From: Coffea arabica
Taxonomy: Eukaryota; Streptophyta; Magnoliopsida; Gentianales; Rubiaceae
DNA: 64,000 nt
Reading direction: 5' to 3'
Assembly: GCF_036785885.1 (NCBI RefSeq)
Contig: NC_092316.1
Coordinates: 46,671,001-46,735,000, forward strand
A model generated the notes under the pieces. It did not search any database. It had not been told where the DNA came from and saw nothing but the letters and a program-made list of their open reading frames with translations. Numbering within the stretch: position 1 is the stretch's first letter; each line of letters begins with the position of its first letter. This document shows positions 12,501 through 23,700 of the stretch, one piece after another. The translations under genes were made by a program, and so were the position numbers.

Positions 12501-13244
12501 CCATGAGATTATAAGCTCGACCTAATAAGAGGTCTTGCTTGGCATACTTGTAGAGTATCGCCCAATAATAGACTTGTGGGCCCTTGAGGTGTACGGTGGA
12601 CGGAGGGAAGTAAGTGGTGATCTACGGAAATGGAAATACCGACCCGGTTGACAGGAGGGTCAATGCGGGAAGGTATACGAATGACAACGGCAGATCGAGT
12701 GGAACTTAGCTCCTGAGAGCTACTATATCCTTGAATTGTTTCTGATTACTTTTCCTGTTTGAATAATTGATTATTGAAAAGACATGGTTTTATTTATTAA
12801 ATTTGGGTTTGTTATTTGACTAAGTGCTTGCATGTGTGTTCTTGGCCTCACGAGCGTTAGCTCACCCTATAGTTTTGTTTTCCTTAACAGGACCGACTCT
12901 TGGAGAAATATGGAGAAACCATCCGTTGTAATTTTGTTAAGACTCCTGTTATATATTTTGACTAGGCCCTGGTTTGGGTTGTACTTTTGGAAATTGTAAA
13001 CTTGAAAGATTTGGGCCCTGATGTGTACTTTGAATTTAAGTCGTTGCATGATTTACCGATGTACTGGTTATACATTAAGTGACTTCTCAAGCTTGAACGC
13101 TTCCGCATTATTGTATTCATATTGTTCTCATCGAAGAGATTAGTTCGGTTTGAAATTGAATGGAATTGCTTGAGTCCTGGCGTGAGCTGGGCAGGCGTCC
13201 GCGGATACCCTTTGGTCCGCCTTAGGGAGATGTGGGGCGTCACA
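9511..13244 (+). repeat. 3' LTR of the Tekay-like element
   Basis: 3734-bp direct copy of 10-3746. The base differences I could see include T/C near 9949, T/A near 10805, G/A near 11871, C/T near 11908 and C/T near 11967. Most are C/T or G/A, as expected from deamination of methylated cytosine. Ends with GCGTCACA. Confidence 0.95.
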
Positions 13245-14006
13245 GAGGAGGCTATGGAGTGGCTGTGGCTCGCGAGGCAGTGGTGGACGACTGCGGCGTG
13301 CTGGTCAGTGGCGGGTGAAGAAGAATAGAAAAGGGGAAAGAGGGAGAGCAGCGGGGAAGAAGGAAGAAAGAAAAGAAAGAAAGAAAGAAAGAAAGAAAAG
13401 AAGAAAAAGAGAAAAGGAAAATTTTTTTTTTTCAAAAATTCTTCCACCGTAAATCGTCCAAATTGGAAATTGCTTTTAAAAAAAAATTTTCTAGAAAATA
13501 TATATTTTTTATTTTATTTATTTATTTATTATTATTTTTTTTTTTAGAAAGAAAATAATCTTTTCTTTTTCTTTTAATGAAAGTAATAATAATAATAATA
13601 ATTTTTTTAAATTTATGGTTTGGGTCATCAAACACCGCGTGGGCATGCCAATATTACAAAACATCCTCTGATCTCAAGAGGCACAAACACCGCGTGGGCA
13701 CGCCAAGATTGGTCATCGTCCTCTGACCTCAGAAGACACAAACACCGCGTGGGCACGCCAAGATTGGTCTTCGTCCTCTGACCTCAGGAGACCAGGATTG
13801 CACTTCCTAGTCACAATGAAGGAAAGTATTAATATTTCTACTACCCAACGAGGAAATGACAAAATAAAAAGAAATGAACAACTAAAAACAATAAAATCAA
13901 TATTCGGGTTGCCTCTCAAAAGAGGGCCTTTCTTTAGTGTTTTTGGCTAGACATAGCCCATAATTCGCTTAAACCAAGCAAATTGGGTCCTCTAAATGCA
14001 TCGTCT
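13245..14006. other. Noncoding stretch between the Tekay-like element and the Athila integrase end
   Basis: Starts GC-rich, then a GAAA/purine run (about 13325-13415), poly-T and AT-rich DNA, and AAT repeats (about 13586-13603), followed by a short tandem repeat. No gene is supported. By position the right-hand part is probably the 3' untranslated zone of the minus-strand Athila element. Its 3' LTR is not visible and may lie left of the window or have been lost. Confidence 0.6.
13629..13797. repeat. Three-copy tandem repeat, period about 54 bp
   Basis: The core ACACCGCGTGGGCA[C/T]GCCAA recurs at about 13631, 13686 and 13740, each followed by a version of CCTCTGAcCTCA. Copies 2 and 3 are nearly identical and copy 1 is diverged. 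It lies just beyond the Athila integrase end, where Ty3/gypsy 3' UTR tandem repeats are common. Confidence 0.8.
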
Positions 14007-14652
14007 CTACCCGTTCAACTGGAGCCCATCATAATACGGCTTGAGACGATGACCATTCACCACAAATTTCTTCTCCGTCCTTATATTCTGGATCTCCACT
14101 GCACCATAATCAAAGACATTAGTTACAACGAAGAGACCGATCCAACGAGAACGTAACTTATCTGGAAATAATTTCAATTTCGAGTGGTACAGTAGAACTT
14201 TTTGACCACATTCAAACGTCTTCCTAGAAACCTGCTGGTCATGAAATATCTTATTATTCTCCTTATAAATCACAGCATTCTCGTAGGCTTCATTGCGAAT
14301 CTCCTCCAATTCTTGTAACTGTAACTTCCTTTGAATTCCGCCCTCTTCGATATCCATATTGCATTGCTTGACCACCCAAAATGCTCTATGTTCGAACTCG
14401 ACGGAGAGGTGGCATGGCTTCCCAAATACCAAACAATAAGGGGACATGCCGATTGGCGTCTTGTACGCCGTTCGATATGCCTATAAGGCATTTTCAAGTC
14501 TCATACTCCAATCCTTCCTATCGGGGCGAACCATTTTCTCCAAAATCAACTTGATCTCCCGATTTGATGCTTCCGCCTGACCGTTCGTCTGAGAATGGTA
14601 AGAAGTGGAGACTTTGTGCAAGACACCGTACCTCCTGAAAAGTGCAGCAATC
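14007..14652 (-). pseudogene. Athila integrase, C-terminal half (interrupted)
   Basis: The minus-strand frame begins at the LARD junction with AALFRRYGVLHKVSTSYH, then the catalytic-Glu region NGQAEASNREIK, then a C-terminal domain with KLRSRWIG and a GHRLKPYY end. A TAG stop at 14481-14483 replaces a Trp codon (TGG to TAG) in the segment before AYRTAYKTP. The two halves are in the same frame. The N-terminal half of the same integrase lies 19 kb away at 33908-34572, ending at SDRGTHFCNK. The two pieces meet at the GTCTT duplication. Confidence 0.9.
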
Positions 14653-14657
14653 GTCTT
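14653..14657. repeat. Target site duplication, left copy (GTCTT) of the LARD
   Basis: GTCTT directly precedes TGTAGATACC at the LARD start and is repeated at 33908-33912 directly after its CGCGACA end. This fixes the insertion inside the Athila integrase gene. Confidence 0.93.
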
Positions 14658-15041
14658 TGTAGATACCAAATTTTTTACTTTATTTTTCATTATTAGTTTT
14701 ATTGATATTTATTTTAGTTTGGTTTTACTAATCTCATTTTTAGACATTTTAGCATTAACAAAAAAAAAAGAAAGAAAATGAAAATTCAAAAAATCAATCA
14801 AAGGACAAAAACAAGACACATGAACCTATTTTGGGGAGGAGATCTTGACCTTTCATTTTAGGATGAGTTTTTGGGGAAGGCATTAAAAAGGGGAGGTCGG
14901 CTAAAAAGAAAGAGGAGAGCATTTTTTTAGTGACGGCGGAACAGAAACCAAAAAGGGGGGTTTGAAAAAAAAAGGAGAAAAACAGCAGAGAACAAGAGGG
15001 GAAGCAAGATAGAGGTGAGACGGCGGAGAGAAATCAGAGGA

Positions 15042-15046
15042 GAATG
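15042..15046. repeat. Target site duplication (GAATG) of the nested solo LTR
   Basis: GAATG precedes TGTAACGCCC and is repeated at 19498-19502 after CCTCACA. The intact 3' LTR of the LARD has a single GAATG at this site (AGGAGAATGAACAGC), which proves the insertion. Confidence 0.93.
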
Positions 15047-18000
15047 TGTAACGCCCCCACTTCTCCCTAAGGCGAACCAAAGGGTATCCGCGGGACGCCT
15101 GCCCAGCTCTCGCCAGGACTCACTACAATCCATCATTCAAAAGCTCGAAATACTTTAAATAACTTCAATACATAATTAAAGTACTCCAAATATCTCACAC
15201 TTACAATTATGCAGCTTCCAAGCTTAAATACAACCCAACGGAAAAGGGTACAATAGCCATCCGTTATAATATAACTTAAAGTTTTCAAAAGAAAACAATC
15301 TAGTACTACTCACGAGCACCCTTGGTCTCGAACCCTGTAAAAGAAAACCACAACGTGGGATGAGCTACACAGCCCAGTGAGGTTCCAATACACTCTAACA
15401 GTTCAAATAAATCAAGTAAGTTGGGCATATCATATGCATGGTTCAATGTTACACAATGGCGTGTTATCATGAGGTGATAATCATTGTACGAGTAATTTGA
15501 GACATTTATCATGAGACAGGTATCATGATATAAGTACATTGGTCAGGTAACAGGTATGGAGCATATCACAGGCATAGTTCAGGATTTCATGTTGACATTT
15601 TAGCATGAAACAATTATCATGATACAAGGTAAACATATACGGTAGGATACGGTGTTCCAGTGGAACTCTGTCGGTCATCTGCACCTTATGACTTCTGATC
15701 CCCACGGTACGGTCTGGCCATCGCCTTATCCCTCCAGTGGTAATACTCGAGTATACCGAAACGGTGGCCCAGGGTTCCAACCTACCCGACCGAGCCCAGT
15801 CCTGGCTCGAGTAGGTCAGTAACCAAGGGTAGGGCCCAAGTTCAGCTTAGAGCTTACAACATGCACAGGTAACCAAGTAATTCGACAAAAGGTAAAATTC
15901 ATCATTTGAGTAGGTCGAGTGAGGTAAAGTACACACTCACCTAATAATGATGGACAGCTTCATATAACATGTGATTCATGATAATCAAGTAATCAGGTGG
16001 TCAAGTAACCAAGTAAGTTGGTGATCACGTAAGCAGATAACCAAGTAAGCAAGTAACCAAATAGATTAGAAAACGGTAAGTAAACACGGTTAACGGTAAA
16101 CGGTAAACGGTTAACGGTAGTAATTACGGTTAATTGGTAGACATATGTCATTTCAATAGGCCGCCATTGGCCGTTTTTCACTTTCACCACGTAAGAGTCG
16201 AGGAGATTTACTCCAACCGACTTATGCTTCCATAGCATAATTAATCATTTAAACACATCATGTAAATATGCTCTCCAAACATTTCATATCTAGTATTTCA
16301 AGTAATCACATAAGTATGCTCTTTAAGCATTTCATATCGAATAGTTCAAATATACCTACTTCAGGTGTTTCATGTCGAGTAATTCAAGTATACATTATTC
16401 CAATTACGTATTCCTATATGGAACACTCACCTAGTCAAAACAAGCGAGTAGTTCTTAAACAAGCGTCTTAGGTGTCCGCTCCGAGTTCCTCTGGGAGATT
16501 CCCTCGAGTGCCTGAGCAAACAATAATCAACTACCACTCAAAATCATTCTAATTATCGAGGAAAATTGTACACTAGTACAATCTAAGAAATTAACGCAGA
16601 GACGAGTCTAAGAGTTCGTGTAACTCGAGGTTCAAAAGTGGATTTTAAAATACAAGACAAATCTGATTTCCATCTTTGAAATGAAATGTAAAACGATCAA
16701 ATGATATTGAAGGAAAATGGAGGGTTTGAAACCCTTAGTTTCCTTTAAGTTAGAAAATTCCAGATTTAACAAGCAATATTTGAAAAAATCATATTTCACT
16801 CTCCACAAGTCCAAAATTGGAAAACTTGGTACTGTTGGAATCCTCTTTCAAAGTACTAAAAGTTCTTAGAAGACACTTTTCCACGAATGTAAGTGAAAGG
16901 CACTCAAATTTTGGCTCAAAGTTGGTAACTTGAATTACCAAGACAGATTTAAGTTGGTTTTTGGCCAACTTTAGAAATTCGGCAAAATTCACTTGTTTTG
17001 AACTAACCTTTGAAATTTGGAAATCAATTAGTGTTGCAATCCAAGAGTATAACAAAACAAGCGGAACGAGAAACGGAGTTTCGAGCACCAAGATATAGTA
17101 CCTCCAAGTTGCTGAAAAAGTTAAGACTGTTGGGCTATTTTCCAGGTTTAAAACTAGATTCGAAATATCATTTGGTCATCAAGTTGGCATTAGAAATACA
17201 TCAAACTTGGTACACTAAATCTTCCATGTGTGAACAACATTTCTACTAAGTTTCGTACAAAAACTCTCACGGTAAGGTAGTCATTAAAACAACCAAAGTT
17301 TATGAAGAGTTTCAAGGCTAAACTACCTTCTCACTTTTCTTTCGTTTACAAACTTTTTGTACCATGAAATCAGTTCCAAATCTCTCCATTATTGAAACCA
17401 AGAGTTCATAAACATCCACTGAGCAATTTAAAGACCATTGACATCCAAATTCTAGAAATAAAACTCTCCAAATCAGATTTGACCATTTGGCTAAGAGAAA
17501 ACGAAAAGTTTTCCAGATTCGATGAGCGAATTTTGTGACATCATTTGCATATCAAAATGGTCTTAGAATATTACCAAATTTTGTACAATTAAACCTCCAT
17601 ATGAGGATTACTCTTCTATCAAATTTCATTTGAAAATTCACACGGGAAGGTAGTTAACTAAACCATCAAAGTTCAGGAAATTTCCCAAGGTAAAACTGTC
17701 TTCTAGCTCTTCTTTCCTTTTTAAACATTTTGTCCAAAGCAACCAACCCAAATCTGGTTTATTTGTGAAACAAAGTCCAAGGAACATCTAATTTAAAGTT
17801 TGGTAGATGTCGGACATCAAAGTTTCCAAAACAACAAGTCCCAAATCATTGTTAGTTACAAATCTGCCCAAGTGGAAAATTCTATCACTGTAGCAGTTTC
17901 AAACTTTGGCCACAACTCACTCCATTCAACTTGGAATTGGGCGTGGTTGATGGCGTTGGAAATCTCTCTTCTAAAGCTGAATTTTCTCAGAAGAAACCAT

Positions 18001-19497
18001 TTTCAAATTCCATTCACAAATAGCTCGTTTTTGAGCATCAAGAAGCAATTTCTGTCCTGTCTCCTGGAGAGCAACGAAACAGGACAGTGATATTCAATCG
18101 AATGGTGTGGCTCACTCAAGTGGAACCAGAATGTGAAATTGGTACCGATGGAAAGCTAGGAATGTCTAGTTTCCAATGCCGCAAACGGCACTTGATTTCG
18201 ACATCGGAACAAAGAGTTATGGCCGTTACAAAATGACTGCCTGGGCAATACGGGATTCATTTTCCAGTTTTGCTAACTTTGGAAATCAACTCATTTGACC
18301 AACCAAATCATGTTATTTTTCAATGAAATTTTGTACACACTTACAATAATAGATAAACAACATAATCAATTCATTAGAATCTCAAAATCTGGCACGAAAA
18401 CGGTCGGACAAGGCAGGGGTAAAACGGTCACTTTTGCTCCAAGCACCTCCTTTGATTTTCTACCAACAATACAACATTAATCTACTAATATAAGCACTAA
18501 ACCACCATTAATTTCATCATCCAACATCAAATCAGCAACAACCCAAGAGTGGGAGTTCATAGAGCCCACACACACAAATCCACCATAAACAAGACCACCC
18601 ACATGCATGCAAGAGTTTATACGTGTAATAGAGCTTCCGTAAACTAAGATTCAAGGAGTTGATCGTCCATTACCTCTCTTGATGAACTAGGACAGAATTT
18701 CGGCCCCTTAGATGCTCAAGAAAACCGTGGATAGCAGCCCTCTTTCTTAGCTTGATGTAATCTCCAAGTAATTAGCTAAGAGTGGTTGAAATTTGAAGTG
18801 AAATGGAGAAGATTTGGTGAAGAAATTTGGATGGAATTTGAGTTGTTTTTCTCCTTTGTTAGCCGGCCAAATGAGGGAGCAAGAGAGAGAGTGTGGTCAG
18901 ATTTCTAAGCTTCCAAGAGAAGACAATAACTTGTGGCCACAAATCACCCATTAGTCAACTCACATTAGGGTGCGTTTGGCGCGATTCGGCTCAATTCCTC
19001 TTGCGTTTGTTTCACTAGTGTACTAAACTTCTAATGCATTTATATTCATATAAATATTATTCACTCTTAATTGTCCTCAAATAAGGGTCTAAAGTTCCTC
19101 AATTTAAATTGCGCGTGTGAAAACGCGTATCTCCAATTTAAGCGCAATAACGCGAAACTTTCGAGAAATTCTTATAACGATAGTACTAATAACTATCACT
19201 TGAGTATTTAAACATTAAAATGCCTAATTTAGATCCATTGTACATGTCTCCAATATTTCAAACCTATTGTACTCTCAATCGATCAAGATTTCCAAAGACG
19301 TGTTCACTATTTTTATAAAACGAGCTTCCGAAAAATTAATTTTTGAAACAAGTCATTTTAAAAATATAATGAAACTATATTTCCATGTAATTAGGTCTCA
19401 AGAGCTTAGAAAATAATATTCGGAGTAAAAGACCAAATAAATAATTAAATAAGCTAGAAATAGGAGATTAAATAAGTAAATTTTGCGAGTCCTCACA
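15047..19497 (-). mobile_element. Solo LTR of a Tekay/Del relative, inverted
   Basis: 4451 bp. In minus orientation it starts TGTGAGGACTCGCAAAA and ends GGGGGCGTTACA, which matches the ends of the LTR at 10-3746, and it is similar to that LTR throughout. It has no PBS, gag or pol and is flanked by GAATG repeats, so it is a solo LTR formed by LTR-LTR recombination. It is about 0.7 kb longer than the other family's LTR, partly through an internal duplication near 17268 and 17640. It also holds short repeats of the type AACCAAGTAAG (about 15990-16060) and GGTTAACGGTAAACGG (about 16086-16120). Confidence 0.92.
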
Positions 19498-22112
19498 GAA
19501 TGAACAGCGGCTGAGGGAACTAAGAAAACTAGAGAGAACTGAGTGGTTGGAAAAGGAGAGGAAACTATCGGGCAAGGAAACAGAGAGTTTGGAAAAGAGA
19601 AAGAGAGAGATCGAGGGAGTGTAGGGACAGCCGAGAAGGGAGATAGAGCGGGGAAGGGTTGCAAGATAAAGGAGCTACGAAAAAGAAAGGGAAAGGAGGA
19701 TCTGGGGAGAGTCTGAGAAAGAGTAAGAGGGCAGCGGAGCAAGCAAACAGAGCAAAGGAGAAGAGAGGAAACCGAAAAGAAAAAATTTTCTGGGATCAAG
19801 TTGGCGGGGCAGCCATCTTCTGGTCAAATTCCGACCCAACCACCTACCCTCAAATAAAAACTTTGACTTGCAACCTCAGATCTGAACTCTGCTATCTTTG
19901 GACTCCTCACATGCTTCCCAGCATCAAAGGTAACCTTTTCTTTTCCTTCTTCCGCTCATACCTCATCAGACTTGAACAAAAATGATTGGAATCTTGTCGG
20001 GGTTCGGTGAACGAACTTCATAGCTCCATCATGTCATGTCTGTTTCTTGACGTTTGCCTGACTGCTGTTCTTGCTGTTGTTGTTTGTGTAACTCTCATGT
20101 TGGGTTTTAGTATTAAAAAGTTTAGATGGCATATTTCACTAGCTTAGAGTGTGACTTGCATGATCTAAACATTTGATGAAGAAACCCAGGAACATGTGAA
20201 TGGATCTGGAGCTTACGAGCCTATTCCTTTCTTCTTGGTCTGTCTTAGTTTATTGTTTTTTTTTAATGTTTTGAAAACTGGTTTTCGATGGCTTAAGCTC
20301 ACCCACAAGGATTGGAAATGGTTTGGTGGTGGATTGTTTGAGTGTGTGGTTGAAAGCTTTCTTTGCTCCTAATGATACCGTCATTAGTGTTATCAGGAGC
20401 CAAGTGCATTCCTTTTCCTTGCACGCACTTTCCGCATGAATTTTAATGGCTATGGTGTTCATCAAAGTATGTTGAGAGTGTCTAATGAATCCTGATCAAT
20501 ATGCTTGATTGGTTTTTGATTAGAGATAGTTATTAAAAATTGGCCGAGACTTCAAAGCATAACAAAGTTGCAGCAATGGTTGTTTTCTCCATTTACTAAA
20601 ACTGTTGGTTCATCTGAAGTCAGTGTCTTTGATTCGGCATATCAGGAACGTGTTTACTGTAGGTTTCTTTTGGCACCTTTGTTGCATTTTTCATAGTTCA
20701 GTTTCATTGCTGCACTTGGTAGAAATAGGAAAAATGTTTAATAACTTTGTCACCTAGGGTCAGTTTACGTTGCACTTAGATTTGGACATGGAAATCTGCT
20801 GCAACAAGCTTTGAAGTCCTCAGCTTGTTGCAGCAGCATGAGCAGGTCATTGCTCTCTTCTTGCCTGAAACTGTGAATTCCATGGAACAATCTTTTGTTA
20901 ATTTGCTGCACTACGGTTTTGCAGCTCATGAAAACCACAGCTTGTAAAGCTGTTACACAGCAACTCTTATGCTCCACACTCATTGCATTTGTTGCATTGA
21001 AGTTTATCATTTGTTGTGATTGCTTCATTATAAACTTCCATTTTCCCAAGTGCATGAAGAACATGTTTGCTGTGTTGCTTTCATTCAGCTCGCCTGTTTT
21101 GTTTTTTTGCTGGTTCAGTAATGGCTAAGAGGATTGCGTTCCTGTGATTGTTTCTTTTTAATGTGTTTGGTCATTTAGATTAAAGCTTTGATGTTCTGGT
21201 CGAAAAAGTTCTGGCCAAATTTGTGTTCAAGATTGATGTTTTGCGCGTGAAAATGGAGGTTGCGGTGATGTTTTTCTTGGTTGCAGAAAGCTTCGAATGT
21301 ATGTTGTAGAAGAAAACTTTTTACGTAGCATGCATGAAATGTATTCTAAAAGTTGCATTTTAACCCCTCAAGCCTCCTCAATGCTACTAGGACCCAATCA
21401 ATTGAATAATTTTATCAATTTGGTTCTTGACAGCTTTGATTTTGGCAATTTTATCGCTGGTTTGCTTCAATTAATTATCATGCTTTGTTTAGATTGCACT
21501 TAATGCATGAACTAAAGAACTTTGTGTCCAAGTGAGCTTGTGTTTGCCTATTTTCTTTAATTTTCCCAAATAAATTGGTACCTTGACTTTTTTTTATTTT
21601 GGAGGATAAATAAGTGATTTCACTCCATTCAGGGCTCCAATTCAAGCGAGGTACATCCTATCCCCTATTTCCACTTTGTTTGACCCTATGTGCATTATGT
21701 GATTTGTGTGCTCAATTGCATGCCATTTGAATGCTTTCATTTTATTTACTTATTTATTCGCTTTAGTTTGTTTTAAATTAGTATTTTTATTTTACTTTAG
21801 TTCAATTTTTGATCATTTGAGAGGCACTTGAATGCCACAATTGTAATAGTTAGATTTATTTTAACTATTTATTTCATTCCATTTTCCCCCTTTTAGATTG
21901 TAGTAGGCCTCCCCCACCAAAAATGTAATAGTTAGGGGCTTAATTGCCTTATGTGTTTTTGCATGCTTAGGTGCTATGTGTTAATTGCTTTTCTTAGGTT
22001 TTGGCATCTAGATATGCATGCTTATGTGTTATGTGAATTACGTGCTCACATGCCTACTTGCTTTAATTATGCACATTACTTATATATGTGTATGATGGAT
22101 GCAAATGCACGT

Positions 22113-22215
22113 AACCGTGGCTAGTCCAATGCTAGTCATGGTTGTCCCCTCGAGCTCTTACAAGTCCAATGCTTGTGAAAGAGTGCTAGAAAGGGGCTAG
22201 TCCAATGTTAGACCC
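22113..22215 (+). other. Cluster of three hairpins with identical TCCAATG loops (LARD 5' LTR)
   Basis: Hairpin 1: stem 22113-22124 (AACCGTGGCTAG) with 22132-22143 (CTAGTCATGGTT), 12 pairs including two G-U. Hairpin 2: 22155-22164 (CTCTTACAAG) with 22172-22183 (CTTGTGAAAGAG), 10 pairs and a 2-base bulge. Hairpin 3: 22193-22200 (GGGGCTAG) with 22208-22215 (TTAGACCC), 7 pairs including one G-U, and one mismatch. All three loops are TCCAATG. The innermost stem changes CTAG:CTAG to CAAG:CTTG while the loop stays fixed. The same array is kept in the 3' LTR at 32685-32787. Function unknown; a protein-binding RNA element is plausible. Confidence 0.65.
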
Positions 22216-23157
22216 ATTAGGCCCATCCCTCTCGCTAGTACATTTTTTGTATGCCTCACTACATTCCATGCATTTTTCTTAGTTTTCTAGCATTTGGCAT
22301 GCTCCTCCAAACCTTTTCCTTTCATTCTAGGTTTTTGCATCTTCATGCTAGTTATAGGGTACATTTGTTTGAGAGTCCCCTTTCGATAAGGGAAACGAGC
22401 GAGTGTGGCTACAAAATAGCCTTAGCACGCTAGTCCTTCCTTCTGATAAAAGGGAAAATTAAAGTCGTATAGTTAGGAGTCATTCCCGTACCCGACTTGA
22501 TGCATTCCTCTAGGTTCATACACTTTCATTTTTATCATATCACCTCCTCACTTTTTTTATCCACATTCTCTCACTACTTATATTTTTCTCACTCCACATG
22601 CCATGTTTGCACATTTTATTTCTTTTTTTATCACTTGTTTACTTTTCTACCTCACAAATTGCACCCAATTGCATCTATATATTTACTACCATTATACCTT
22701 ATTTTCATACACTTGCACACATGCACTTTCTTTACATTTGCACACTTGCACTTTTCTTACATTTGCACACTTACACTCATACTTGAGTCTTCATTTGCAT
22801 TATTCATGACTTCTATGAGGGCTTTCGTTACTGGCCATCACAATTCATGTGGTTGGGATTGCATTTTAGATTTAGGATTGCATTTGTTTTCATGTCCATT
22901 AGTCACATCCAACATGCAACGCATATTTTGGATAGAAGAATTAGGAAAAGTGGGGCTAAATCTCGCAACTAGCTTTGGCTAGGGTAAGGGAGTGCCTTAG
23001 GCTTTGCCTTTGCCTTCTCCCTTATCAAATGTGACCCCCGATCCCTTTCTTTGGTTACATAGACCTAAGAAGTTCTTTAAAAGGGTTTGTTTACTTTTTT
23101 CTTTCAAAAACAAAAATCATTTTTGGGTGACTTGGTACACCCTAACTCTATACCAAG

Positions 23158-23168
23158 TGGCGACTCCA
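23158..23168 (+). other. PBS-like decoy inside the LARD LTR
   Basis: TGGCGACTCCA occurs here, 164 bp before the same 11 bases in the true PBS, and again in the 3' LTR at 33747-33757. It is inside the LTR, so it is not the functional PBS by position. Confidence 0.7.
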
Positions 23169-23321
23169 TTTTCCATTCAAAAAACCCTTTTTGAACTATA
23201 TTTTTGGCCAAACCGTCGCATTTCACAATCCCACGGCCTTTTATTTTCACTTTCACACACGTTCACATACATATCTCACAAACTACTTTCACAACCTTTC
23301 AAAAAGTGGGGCGCGATAGCT

Positions 23322-23338
23322 TGGCGACTCCACTTGGG
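23322..23338 (+). other. Primer binding site of the LARD (tRNA-Arg-like)
   Basis: TGGCGACTCCACTTGGG starts four bases after the 5' LTR end. The first ten bases match the complement of a plant tRNA-Arg 3' end (GGAGTCGCCA). Arg-type PBSs are typical of Ogre/Tat elements. The match beyond ten bases was not checked against tRNA sequences. Confidence 0.7.
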
Positions 23339-23700
23339 AATTCCTAAGTGGGTCCAAGCATTCGATTTAGCTATTCTTTTCCTTTTTCTACCCTTTTTAT
23401 GTATAGCATTTGGATATTAGGGTTGCATTTTCCATTTTAGGGCCTTTTGCCTCGCGCACGTATCAAACTATTCCCTCACTTGCGTATGTATGATTGGTTG
23501 ATTGGATGTATGTTGTACTTGTTTTATCTCGCGCTTTGCATTGCATTTGGGTGGGGGATATACCCTAGAGCCTCGTGTTGGTTCTTGATCCCTCCCCTCC
23601 AAACGAGCACAAGCATACGTGCATACGCTTTAATTTGTACCCCTCATTTTTTTCCTTTCAGTGGCTTGTCACGCCACTCCACGTTATTAGGATTTTAGGC

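Larger units (their letters stand above)
10..13244 (+). mobile_element. Full-length Ty3/gypsy chromovirus (Tekay/Del-like), very young
   Basis: Complete LTR retrotransposon: 5' LTR 10-3746, PBS, small ORF, one gag-pol frame, polypurine tract, 3' LTR 9511-13244. Both LTRs start TGTGA and end TCACA. By eye they differ at about five bases plus small indels (two A's near 22, one T near 2668). This implies a very recent insertion. The C-terminal chromodomain after integrase makes it a chromovirus, and the long LTRs and initiator-Met PBS fit the Tekay/Del lineage. No 5-bp target duplication is visible: GGCCA precedes the element and GAGGA follows it. Only nine bases of left flank are in the window, so the left context is unresolved. 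Confidence 0.95.
14658..23318 (+). repeat. 5' LTR of the LARD (interrupted by a solo LTR at 15047-19497)
   Basis: Two pieces, 14658-15046 and 19503-23318, match 29687-33907 in order. The start TGTAGATACC corresponds to TGGAGACACC in the 3' LTR. The end is GCGCGATA where the 3' LTR has GCGCGACA, so the terminal CA has become TA. It has CA-rich tandem segments at about 22690-22800 (unit about TTTGCACACTTGCAC) and a three-hairpin cluster at 22113-22215. Open frames here, such as those at 22497-22982, are low-complexity and not genes. Confidence 0.9.

Noticed and set aside
13629-13797. Three regularly spaced repeats that could suggest a CRISPR-like array
   Set aside because: The genome is a plant nuclear genome, the unit is a plain tandem repeat without unique spacers, and no cas genes are present.
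22497-22982. 161-codon frame in the LARD 5' LTR, with a shorter relative in the 3' LTR
   Set aside because: Low-complexity CT/CA-rich sequence. The two LTR copies differ in length and end, with no sign of coding selection.
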